The notes beneath the pieces are model-generated. The model made no database searches. It was not told the origin of the DNA and saw nothing but the letters and a program-made list of their open reading frames with translations. A DNA stretch of 11,628 nt from contig JAJYMR010000147.1 of assembly GCA_021786815.1 (NCBI GenBank), forward strand, positions 1 through 11,628. The letters are read 5' to 3'. Each line of letters opens with the position of its first letter. Position 1 is the stretch's first letter. Made by a program: the position numbers and the translations under genes. The stretch is from Deltaproteobacteria bacterium (lineage in GTDB: Bacteria; Desulfobacterota; Binatia; Binatales; Binataceae). Below, piece by piece: positions 1 to 6,243 of the stretch.

Positions 1-320
1 CGTGTTTTAGTCGCGAAATTTATGGTGTCGCCGGGCGTCGCGGAGAAAGTACCTCCGGAGGCTACGTTAAACATGAAATATGACACACCGAGATGGTCCA
101 ACGATCCGTAACCGTCATAGATCTTCACGGTGGTTGCGGAAGTCCTCCTCAGGAACAAAGCGTAGGTAACTATGGCGCCGTAGTCGGGACCCGGGGGGTG
201 GTAGCTGCAAGTCCAGGGTCCCTCCAGCGGATCCTGCGCGGACGCACTGCCGCTCCAACCCGCGACCACAACCAGCAACGCGAGCGCCGCGAACAACGTC
301 GCGCTCAGCCGGTTTCTCAT
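1..320 (-). CDS. Small secreted protein, 3' part beyond the window edge
   Basis: Function not recognised. Reading down from the ATG at 320, the frame stays open to the window edge (106 codons, no stop), so the C-terminus is missing. Residues 1-28 form a clear Sec signal peptide: basic MRNR start, a hydrophobic core rich in Ala, Leu and Val, then a GSASA|QD signal peptidase I site. The visible mature part begins QDPLEGPWTCSYHPPG and is rich in Gly, Ser, Thr and aromatic residues, as in periplasmic or extracellular beta-rich proteins; one Cys is seen. A GAGG ribosome-binding site lies 7 bases before the ATG. The start is only 8 bases after the stop of the upstream kelch lipoprotein gene, so the two are probably one transcript and may act together at the cell surface. 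That joint role is inferred from position only. Confidence 0.72.
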   Translation of the reverse strand, partial: MRNRLSATLFAALALLVVVAGWSGSASAQDPLEGPWTCSYHPPGPDYGAIVTYALFLRRTSATTVKIYDGYGSLDHLGVSYFMFNVASGGTFSATPGDTINFATKT

Positions 321-328
321 ATCGCGCC

Positions 329-1477
329 TCACAGGTTCGTGCCGTCCTGATCCATGCGGGCGTATTCCAGGCTGTCAGTGACAGAGAATGTGCCCTTGTC
401 CGGGTTATAGAGATTGGCCCCGGCCGTGGGCGACAATGAGCCGTCCATCCCGGCCGCGATCAGCACCTGGCCGTCGCCGAGCTCAACCGCGCTCTGCTCG
501 GCAAAGGCCTGGGTCATGACGCCGGTCGCGCTGAAGGTGCCGGTGGCCGGATCGTAAAGCTCGGCGTTGGCGGTCGGAAATCCGGTTGTGTCGAAACCGC
601 CCGCCACCAGCACCTTGCCGTCCTTGAGCAACGTCGCGGTGTGGTCGCTGTGCGCACCGACCATCGTGCCGGTCGGGCTGAAGGACTCCGTCGTGGGGTT
701 ATAGAGGTCGGCGGTGTTAAGCTGGTTGCCGTTTGCATCCGTGCCGCCGGTCACCAGCACGTCGCCGTCTTTCAGGGTCGCCGCCGCCGCGTCTTGCCTG
801 CTGTCGCTCATGTTGCCTACGGCGGTGAAGGCCCCGGTTGACAGATTGTATACTTCAGCCGAGGCGAGCGGCGTGCCGGTTGTGTCGAAACCGCCCGCCG
901 CCAGCGCCTCACCGTCCTTGAGCAGAACCACGGTCAACGACGATCGCGCGGCGGTCATCGAGCCGGTGGCCGTAAACTGCTCGGTCTTCGGATCGTAGAG
1001 CTCGGCCGTCTGGAGCACGTTGCCGTTCGCGTCGAGTCCGCCCGCGATCAGCACCTCGCCGTTCTTGAGCAGGATTGCGGCCGGGTTGTCCCGTGCCGTG
1101 GTCATCTGGTTTTTGAGTTGCGTGAAGCGGTGAGTGCCGGGGTTGTACAGTTCGGCGCTGGCAAGCGCCTCGCCGGTCGCGTCGTACCCGCCTATCACCA
1201 GCACCTGCCCGCTTTTCAGCCGGACGGCCTGCGAGTCGCCCCGCGGTGTCACCAGCGAGCCGGTCGCCCTGAACGCCCTGGTGGATAGCGAAAAGATTTC
1301 TGCGGGACCCACCAGGCTGCCGGTATCGCTCACGCCGCCGACGATCAGCGCGTCATCGGCACCGCCGGCCGAATTGTTACTGCTTCCGCAGCCGGCAAGA
1401 CCTGCGATAAGCAATGCCGCAACCAGACACAAGAGGAAAGTAGTGGTCAGCTTCTCATTGTTCTTCATACTGGTCAT
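329..1477 (-). CDS. Kelch-repeat beta-propeller lipoprotein
   Basis: Predicted exported lipoprotein of 382 residues. The N-terminus has a hydrophobic signal and a lipobox LAGC with the lipidated Cys at residue 30, followed by a Ser/Asn/Gly-rich linker. From about residue 42 to the end there are seven repeats of about 49 residues, each with a V(L/I)xxGG strand, a (D/N)xxG turn, an (A)ELYxPxT segment and a LKDG ending. GG pairs fall at about 47, 96, 146, 195, 244 and 293, with a degenerate AG at 342. This is the pattern of a kelch or galactose-oxidase-like seven-bladed propeller. No catalytic residues are evident, so a binding or scaffold role at the cell envelope is likely; the ligand is unknown. 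A second ATG at 1468 would also keep the signal peptide; neither start has a strong ribosome-binding site. The secreted-protein gene follows after 8 bases. Confidence 0.85.
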   Translation of the reverse strand: MTSMKNNEKLTTTFLLCLVAALLIAGLAGCGSSNNSAGGADDALIVGGVSDTGSLVGPAEIFSLSTRAFRATGSLVTPRGDSQAVRLKSGQVLVIGGYDATGEALASAELYNPGTHRFTQLKNQMTTARDNPAAILLKNGEVLIAGGLDANGNVLQTAELYDPKTEQFTATGSMTAARSSLTVVLLKDGEALAAGGFDTTGTPLASAEVYNLSTGAFTAVGNMSDSRQDAAAATLKDGDVLVTGGTDANGNQLNTADLYNPTTESFSPTGTMVGAHSDHTATLLKDGKVLVAGGFDTTGFPTANAELYDPATGTFSATGVMTQAFAEQSAVELGDGQVLIAAGMDGSLSPTAGANLYNPDKGTFSVTDSLEYARMDQDGTNL

Positions 1478-2091
1478 ACTTGGCTACACTGTTCCAAGTG
1501 TGTGTTGAGCGGCGAAAAGTTTCGACCTCAGCCGGCATCAGTTATGACTGGCGTTTTCCTGCCAGCCCACTGCAGCTGCGTCCATCCGAGCGGTTGGTAC
1601 GTCAATTAGGGACGGGCTAACGCGACCTTTAGTAACCCTCGCTTACTCCTCCTCATCAATGCCTGCTATGTACATCTAGAAGATATACACTGTTACTAAT
1701 TACTTTGAAAAGTGTAACGAGTAAACAGCCACCGCCAAGTCCTAAAGCGGGCATGTAGCCGAGGCGGGACAATATCAGCATAGGGTAAGTTCCTTGATAC
1801 CTGGATGTCTCTGTGACGCTTAAGCGACCAAAACAAGGAAAGGCGAGGCGACGATCGCGGCCGTCGGATCGGCCCGGTGAAACGAGGAGTCGCGACGATG
1901 GGAGCCGGCGCAGGAGTTGGAGCGACCGGGTGCGGAGCGGAGGGCGGTCACAAGTATGCGCCGCAAGCGGCGTTGCTCGATGCGCGCACGAGGGTGTACC
2001 GCTGCGGCGGCGCCCTGCTGTTGGTTTCAGCGGGCCTAATGGTTTGGCAAAACCCCAATGAAGGAGGGTGGGCTTATTGCGTTTGGGAGTT
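1478..2091. other. Long intergenic stretch without a convincing gene
   Basis: About 600 bases between the kelch lipoprotein gene and tRNA-Phe. Short open frames here lack coding character, and one runs through the antisense of the tRNA. Visible structure includes an AT-rich patch around 1660-1725 with an imperfect hairpin at 1690-1728, a 10-base palindrome CGCTTAAGCG at 1817-1826, a compact inverted repeat CGCCGC-AA-GCGGCG at 1959-1972, and a weak hairpin GGTTT-GGCA-AAACC at 2041-2054 just 3' of the tRNA on its strand. None has a T-run that would make it a standard terminator. Promoters for the kelch unit should lie here, but no good hexamer pair was found. Confidence 0.5.
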
Positions 2092-2167
2092 TGGTGGGCA
2101 GGGGTGGAATCGAACCGCCGACACAGGGATTTTCAGTCCCTTGCTCTACCGACTGAGCTACCTGCCC
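2092..2167 (-). tRNA. tRNA-Phe (GAA), CCA encoded
   Basis: Full cloverleaf on the minus strand. The acceptor stem GGGCAGG/CCTGCCC is perfect, the D-stem is GCTC/GAGC with a GG-containing loop, the anticodon stem is AGGGA/TCCCT with loop CTGAAAA (anticodon GAA), and the T-loop is TTCGATT. Discriminator A and an encoded CCA end the gene at 2092. The T-stem GGCGG/CCACC contains one C-A mismatch in its middle pair. It decodes UUU and UUC phenylalanine codons. Confidence 0.96.
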
Positions 2168-2254
2168 ACCGCGCGAGGCGCGCGGCAGACGCAGCGCGCC
2201 TTGAAATAGCTACCGATCCTCGCGAGTGCTTGCAACCGGTCGCTGGTCTTAGCC

Positions 2255-2662
2255 CTAGCCGAGCATTCCACCGATTGTGGCAAGCACCGCGAGGCCGACG
2301 ATCAGCCAGAAGCCCTCGACGGCCAGATCGGCCAGCGCCGCGCGCGGGCCGGCCGCGTAAACCCGGAAATGGTTAGGATGCAACAAGCGCGGCACCATCA
2401 CCAGCCGCGCGCCGCATCGCCTGCACACGCGGCGGAAGCCGAAGCGCATCGGCTCGCCGCACTCCGGGCATGAGAGCGCCATCCGCGCCATCGAGACGTG
2501 CGAGTACCTGGCCGGCTCCGGCCGCTGCCATCGCGGCATCTCGCCCGGGTCATCGCCGAGACTCGCGCCGCACTGGCCGCAGAAGCGTGCGCCCGGCAGA
2601 TGGGCCCGAGCGCCACATCGCGGGCACATCTGCGACGCGTCGATTCTTCCGCTCTGCGCCAT
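2255..2662 (-). CDS. Double zinc-ribbon protein with C-terminal membrane segment
   Basis: No named function. The 135-residue product has two zinc ribbons of identical spacing: CxxC-x11-CxxC with Cys 13, 16, 28 and 31, and again Cys 65, 68, 80 and 83. A polar, Pro/Arg-rich linker separates them. The C-terminus (about 117-133, from GFWLIVGLAVLATIGG) is one hydrophobic segment long enough to cross the membrane, so the ribbons probably face the cytoplasm, though topology is not determined. The ATG at 2662 is preceded by a purine-rich AAGGGGTGG sequence at a suitable distance. It lies 96 bases downstream of gshB on the same strand; a hairpin sits between them, so it may be a read-through member of the prmA-rsmE-gshB unit or separately transcribed. 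The ribbons could bind nucleic acid or protein; nothing here decides which. Confidence 0.8.
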   Translation of the reverse strand: MAQSGRIDASQMCPRCGARAHLPGARFCGQCGASLGDDPGEMPRWQRPEPARYSHVSMARMALSCPECGEPMRFGFRRVCRRCGARLVMVPRLLHPNHFRVYAAGPRAALADLAVEGFWLIVGLAVLATIGGMLG

Positions 2663-2733
2663 CGCTACGCCACCCCTTGGCTTCCTTTGGTCTTCAGCGG
2701 CCTGACACGCCTTTAGCGTAATCCGAACGAACT

Positions 2734-2759
2734 ACCGCGCAAACCGACGGCCGCGCGGT
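2734..2759 (-). terminator. Hairpin immediately after gshB
   Basis: ACCGCGC at 2734-2740 pairs perfectly with GCGCGGT at 2753-2759, giving a 7-base-pair GC-rich stem with a 12-base loop that begins inside the gshB stop codon. There is no clean T-run after it on the minus strand, so it may be an attenuating or mRNA-stabilising hairpin and not a true intrinsic terminator. Confidence 0.3.
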
Positions 2760-3718
2760 CAGCGGGGCAGGGCGGCCACGCGCGACTCGACGAAATCTAT
2801 CACCCGGGCCTCGAGATTGACGCCGTCGAGGCGGTCGATCTCCTGCACGCCGGTCGGACTCGTGACGTTCACTTCGGTCAGGTAGCCGCCGATGATGTCG
2901 AGGCCGACGAAGTAAAGTCCGTCGCGATTGAGACGCGGGCGCAGGACACGGCAAATCTCGCGGTCGCGGTCGTCCACCGGCGCCTTGACGGTGACCCCGC
3001 CGACGTGGATGTTGCCGCGATGCTCCTCGGGGCGCGGGACGCGGAGCGTGGCGCCGATCGGCTCGCCGTTGAGCACGATGAGGCGCTTGTCGCCGTTTCG
3101 AATTTCCGGGATGTAACGTTGCGCCATTATTGGTTGCGATTCGAAGTGGGTGACCGTTTCCAGGATTGCGCCCAGGTTGCGGTCGCCGGCCGCGACCAGG
3201 AAAACGCCCTCGCCGCCGTGTCCGCCGAGCGGCTTGACGATCATCTGCCCGCCCTGTTCCTGCATGAAGGCGCGAAGGCGCGCGATTTCGTAAGTGACGA
3301 GCGTGGGCGGGATCACTTCCGGAAAGTTCAGCGCGTAAAGCTTCTCGTTGGCCTGCAGCAGCGCGGCCGGCTCGTTCATCACGAACGTATGGCGCGTGTC
3401 CGCGAGCCCAAGCAGCATCGTGGCATAGATGTAAAGCTGGTCGGCCGGCGGATCCTTGCGCATGAAGATCGCGTCGAACGCCTCGAGTGGATGGTCGGAG
3501 CCGTCGTCGAGGAAGCGGTAATGGGGCGTCGCGCGCGCGACCTCGCATCGGCGCGCGAAGGCAAACGCGCGATGGCCGCGCGAGAACAGATCGCGCAGGC
3601 CCGTGAAGAAAACCTGATGGCCGCGCGCAAGCGACTCCAGCATGAAGACAAAAGTGGTGTCCTTGTCCGGCAGGATCCCCTGAAGCGGGTCCATCACGAA
3701 GAGGAACTTGTAAGGCAC
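2759..3718 (-). CDS. gshB: Glutathione synthetase (ATP-grasp)
   Basis: GshB joins gamma-glutamylcysteine and glycine using ATP to make glutathione in the cytosol, the second step of the pathway. With the GTG at 3718 the protein is 319 residues, close to the roughly 316 of enterobacterial GshB. Family landmarks in order: FVMDPLQG near the start, FMRKDPP (about 85-91), NEPAALLQANEKLY, FPEVIPPTLVT, the ATP-grasp glycine loop IVKPLGGHGGEGVFLV (about 160-175), MAQRYIPEIRNGDKR (about 198-212) and the metal-binding end LTEVNVTSPTG (about 280-290). A longer frame from a GTG at 3736 is possible, but AAGGAG lies 9 bases before the 3718 GTG, which therefore looks like the real start. rsmE ends 4 bases upstream, implying translational coupling. 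The partner gamma-glutamylcysteine synthetase gene is not in the window. Confidence 0.95.
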   Translation of the reverse strand: MPYKFLFVMDPLQGILPDKDTTFVFMLESLARGHQVFFTGLRDLFSRGHRAFAFARRCEVARATPHYRFLDDGSDHPLEAFDAIFMRKDPPADQLYIYATMLLGLADTRHTFVMNEPAALLQANEKLYALNFPEVIPPTLVTYEIARLRAFMQEQGGQMIVKPLGGHGGEGVFLVAAGDRNLGAILETVTHFESQPIMAQRYIPEIRNGDKRLIVLNGEPIGATLRVPRPEEHRGNIHVGGVTVKAPVDDRDREICRVLRPRLNRDGLYFVGLDIIGGYLTEVNVTSPTGVQEIDRLDGVNLEARVIDFVESRVAALPR

Positions 3719-3722
3719 CGTG

Positions 3723-4457
3723 TCAGTCTCCTTCACGAAGTTCGTCGAGCGCTCCCGCCACGATCGCGAGCGCGCCGAGCGCCGCGGTCTCGCTTCTAAG
3801 CCGCGTTTCGCCCATCCGTGCCGCGACGAATCCGGCTTCGCGCGCGAGCTTCATCTCGGCCGGATCGAAGTCCCCCTCGGGTCCGACCGCTAACATCACG
3901 GCTCCCGGCTTCGAGCGCCTGACGATTGCGGCAAGCGGTTCGCCCTCGGGCGTGCAAAGCACAGGCAGAGTATCCCGTGGCACGGCCGCGACCAAGTCGG
4001 TAAAACAAAGCGGCTCGCGGACTTCCATCTGTCGCGGCGCGAGGCTCTGCTTGGTCGCCGCCGCCGCAAGCCGGCGCCATCGTTCGAGCCGCTCGCGCCC
4101 GGGAGCGCGCACCACGCCGCGCGCGCACATCACGGGCCAAAACTCGGCCGCGCCAAGCTCGGCGGCCTTCTCGACCATGAAATCCATCCGTGGACCTTTT
4201 ATGATCGCCGGCGCCAGAATCAAAACCCGAGACGCCTTGCGCGGATGCTCGGACAAAATCCGAAGCGCCGCCTTGCCCGCCGCGAATTCGATCACACGCG
4301 CGGCGTACTCCGCGCCGTCGGGCCCGAGCACGGCGACCTCCGAGCCCGCGCCGAGGCGCATCACATCGCGCATGTGACGCATCTCGCCGCCGCTGACCGT
4401 CGCGACTCCGTCGGCGGACGGCGACGCGTCGAGGATGAAGCGTGGCGGACGATTCAC
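3723..4457 (-). CDS. rsmE: 16S rRNA m3U1498 methyltransferase
   Basis: RsmE is a SPOUT-class enzyme that uses S-adenosylmethionine to methylate N3 of U1498 in 16S rRNA of the small subunit. With the GTG at 4457 the protein has 244 residues, matching the usual length of about 243. It starts RFILD like family members, has the GPRMDFMVEKAAELGA block (about 88-103), the knot-region motif VGPEGDF (about 191-197; most members have GPEGGF) and MGETRLRSETA (about 215-225) that forms the cofactor pocket. The 4457 GTG overlaps the prmA TGA as GTGA, a classic coupling arrangement; a GTG at 4481 would add 8 residues and is less likely. prmA, rsmE and gshB form one operon; the prmA-rsmE pair, two ribosome methylation genes, is a common bacterial neighbourhood. 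Confidence 0.94.
   Translation of the reverse strand: MNRPPRFILDASPSADGVATVSGGEMRHMRDVMRLGAGSEVAVLGPDGAEYAARVIEFAAGKAALRILSEHPRKASRVLILAPAIIKGPRMDFMVEKAAELGAAEFWPVMCARGVVRAPGRERLERWRRLAAAATKQSLAPRQMEVREPLCFTDLVAAVPRDTLPVLCTPEGEPLAAIVRRSKPGAVMLAVGPEGDFDPAEMKLAREAGFVAARMGETRLRSETAALGALAIVAGALDELREGD
3728..3733 (-). promoter_or_regulatory. Ribosome-binding site deciding the gshB start
   Basis: AAGGAG inside the last codons of rsmE, 9 bases upstream of the GTG at 3718. It supports that GTG over the in-frame GTG at 3736, whose own upstream region has no such sequence. Confidence 0.65.
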
Positions 4458-5347
4458 GGCCTGAGCACCATCGTGGTCCACCCCCGGTCCGCGCGCCGCG
4501 CGACGACGGACAACTCCGGAGCGTAACTTGCCGCGACCGAATCGGCCTCGCGGTTCAATATTCCGCCCAGCACGAGCCGTCCGTCATCCGCAAGGAGCCG
4601 CTTCAGCGACGGCGCAAGCTGGATAAGCGTGGAACTCAGGATATTCGCCACGACGAGGTCGAAGCGCGTTCCGAAGCGCGAGAGCGGCGACGCCGAAAAG
4701 CGCACGCAGCCTTCGAGACGGTTGAGGCGGGCGTTCTCGCGTGCGTTGTCGAGCGCGGTCGGATCGATATCGACGGCGCGCACCTCGCCCACGCCCAGAC
4801 GGCACATCGCGAGCGCGAGGATTCCCGAGCCGGTCCCGACGTCGAGTCCGCGCCGGAACGTTCGTTCCGCGCAAAGTTCTTCAAGTGCGCGCAGCGCGCC
4901 GCGGGTGGTCGGATGATGACCTGTGCCGAATCCTTGGCCAGGTTCGACAATGAGCCTGAGCCGGCCGGGCATTTCGGCGCGATTCCATGGCGGGACGACC
5001 AGGATGCGGCGGCCGATTTTGAGCGGCTCGAAGCGTTTTGTCCACGCAACCGCCCATCCCGGATCGACGATCCGCTCCGGTCCCGCACCCGCGCCGTCGT
5101 GTGCGAGCATCCCGGCCCGCGCCAGTATCCTGTGAAGTGCGCGATATCCCGACGGCGAAAGGCTACGGAAATAGGCGGCCAGCGTGACGAACTTGCGTTG
5201 ACGCGCGCCCGGCCGCGCCATCCGCTCGACCGCGCATCCGAGCGCGCCGCGCCCGACCAGCAGGCCTGCCGCCTCGTCGGCCATCGCGGCCGGCGTTTCG
5301 AAGGTTATCCGTATGTAGCTCTGCGCTTTTCCCGCTGCGGGCTTCAT
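4454..5347 (-). CDS. prmA: Ribosomal protein L11 methyltransferase
   Basis: PrmA trimethylates amino groups of ribosomal protein L11 using S-adenosylmethionine. The 297-residue product has the family layout: an N-terminal substrate-recognition domain (about 1-95), the linker WTKRFEPLKIGRRILVVPPW (about 102-121), then the Rossmann-fold methyltransferase domain with PGQGFGTGHHPTT (136-148), LDVGTGSGILA (168-178), acidic VDIDP (192-196) and the NIL motif (235-237). The usual length in the family is about 290-310. The ATG at 5347 follows a divergent intergenic region and begins the operon with rsmE and gshB. The ribosome-binding site is poor, so a slightly different start remains possible. Confidence 0.95.
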   Translation of the reverse strand: MKPAAGKAQSYIRITFETPAAMADEAAGLLVGRGALGCAVERMARPGARQRKFVTLAAYFRSLSPSGYRALHRILARAGMLAHDGAGAGPERIVDPGWAVAWTKRFEPLKIGRRILVVPPWNRAEMPGRLRLIVEPGQGFGTGHHPTTRGALRALEELCAERTFRRGLDVGTGSGILALAMCRLGVGEVRAVDIDPTALDNARENARLNRLEGCVRFSASPLSRFGTRFDLVVANILSSTLIQLAPSLKRLLADDGRLVLGGILNREADSVAASYAPELSVVARRADRGWTTMVLRP

Positions 5348-5529
5348 AAACGAGGCGAGGATGGCCTCATAAGCAAAAGTATGGCATCGGCGTGCGACGC
5401 TTACGAGGCCGCTCTCGCAATCGCCTGTTGAGAATGGCGAGCGCGACCCGTTTACCGCGGCGCACGCGGCAACGTAAACTCGTGTTACGAAGAGCCGCGG
5501 GTGGAATATCGGCCACGCGGCAGGGCTGG
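5348..5529. other. Divergent control region between prmA and the phosphodiesterase gene
   Basis: These 182 bases separate oppositely transcribed genes and should hold both promoters. On the plus strand TTGAGA at 5428-5433 is followed 17 bases later by a poor -10 (TTTACC, 5451-5456). A small inverted repeat GAGGC/GCCTC brackets 5352-5368. An open frame crosses the region into the phosphodiesterase gene, but its basic, low-complexity sequence looks non-coding. Confidence 0.35.
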
Positions 5530-6243
5530 ATGCGGAGAACGCTCAATATCGCGCATCGCGGAGCAAGCGCGAATTTCCCCGAGAACACGCTTGCGGCCTT
5601 CCGGGCCGCGGTCGAGGCCGGTGCGCAGATGATAGAGCTTGACGTGCAGGCCTCGCGCGACGGTGCGCTGGTTGTGCTCCACGACGAGACCGTCGAGCGC
5701 ACGACCGATGGCTTTGGGCGGGTTGACGCGATAGAGCTTGCCGAGTTGAAGCGGCTCGACGCCGGCGTACGCTTCGGCGAGCGGTTTCGCGGCGAACGGA
5801 TTCCCACGCTCGACGAAGTGTTCCGCGCGATTACGCCTCGATGCGGTCTCAACGTGGAAATCAAGTCGCGCGGCGTCGAGGCGGGCGTGTGCGAGCTTTT
5901 CCGCAAATACGGCGCGTACGCGACTTCGCTCGTGTCGAGCTTCGAATGGGACGCGCTCGAACGGGTGAAGCGGATCGACTCCGATGTGCGGATCGCGCTC
6001 CTGGCCGAAAAGCGGCGCGACGGGCTCGTTCAGGCGGCGCTTGCGATGGGCGCGTACGCGGTGAATCCGCGTGCGGACATGGTTGATGCGGAATTTTGCG
6101 CCTCGGTCCACGCACGCGGGCTCAAGCTCTACACCTGGACGGTGGACGCGCCGGAGTTGATGCGGTTTCTTATCGAGGCGGGCGTAGACGGGATCATGAC
6201 CAACCGCCCGGACCTTTTGAGCGGGGTTATCGCCCGAGGCTGA
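5530..6243 (+). CDS. Glycerophosphodiester phosphodiesterase
   Basis: This GDPD family enzyme hydrolyses glycerophosphodiesters from phospholipid breakdown to glycerol-3-phosphate and an alcohol. The 237-residue product is a TIM barrel with the expected residues: HRGASANFPENT at the first strand (catalytic His9), ELDVQ with metal ligands Glu36 and Asp38, DGALVVLHD with the second catalytic His51, and NVEIKS with Glu110. The C-terminal LYTWTVD and GVDGIMTNRPDLL strands are also typical. There is no signal peptide, so it is probably cytosolic like UgpQ. The frame extends upstream to 5392, but that extension is Arg-rich and outside the family; the ATG at 5530, with AGGG a few bases before it, gives the normal length. 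The TGA overlaps the dnaG ATG as TGATG, so the two are translationally coupled. Confidence 0.93.
   Translation: MRRTLNIAHRGASANFPENTLAAFRAAVEAGAQMIELDVQASRDGALVVLHDETVERTTDGFGRVDAIELAELKRLDAGVRFGERFRGERIPTLDEVFRAITPRCGLNVEIKSRGVEAGVCELFRKYGAYATSLVSSFEWDALERVKRIDSDVRIALLAEKRRDGLVQAALAMGAYAVNPRADMVDAEFCASVHARGLKLYTWTVDAPELMRFLIEAGVDGIMTNRPDLLSGVIARG

Noticed and set aside
1817..1972. Palindromes between the kelch gene and the tRNA as mobile-element ends
   Set aside because: No transposase, no matching terminal repeats and no target duplication were seen.
1877..2209. A 110-codon open frame before and across tRNA-Phe
   Set aside because: It reads through the antisense of the tRNA and has no recognisable domain.
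2203..2235. TTGCAA as a -35 for tRNA-Phe
   Set aside because: No acceptable -10 lies 16-18 bases downstream on the minus strand.
4442..5431. A 329-codon open frame antisense to prmA
   Set aside because: prmA has all its family motifs on the other strand; this frame has only Arg-rich low-complexity sequence.
5428..5456. Promoter-like TTGAGA and TTTACC pair before the phosphodiesterase gene
   Set aside because: The -35 is good but the -10 matches poorly, so it is not listed as a promoter.
5392..5529. N-terminal extension of the phosphodiesterase
   Set aside because: It is Arg-rich and unlike the family; the ATG at 5530 gives the normal start just before the HRG motif.
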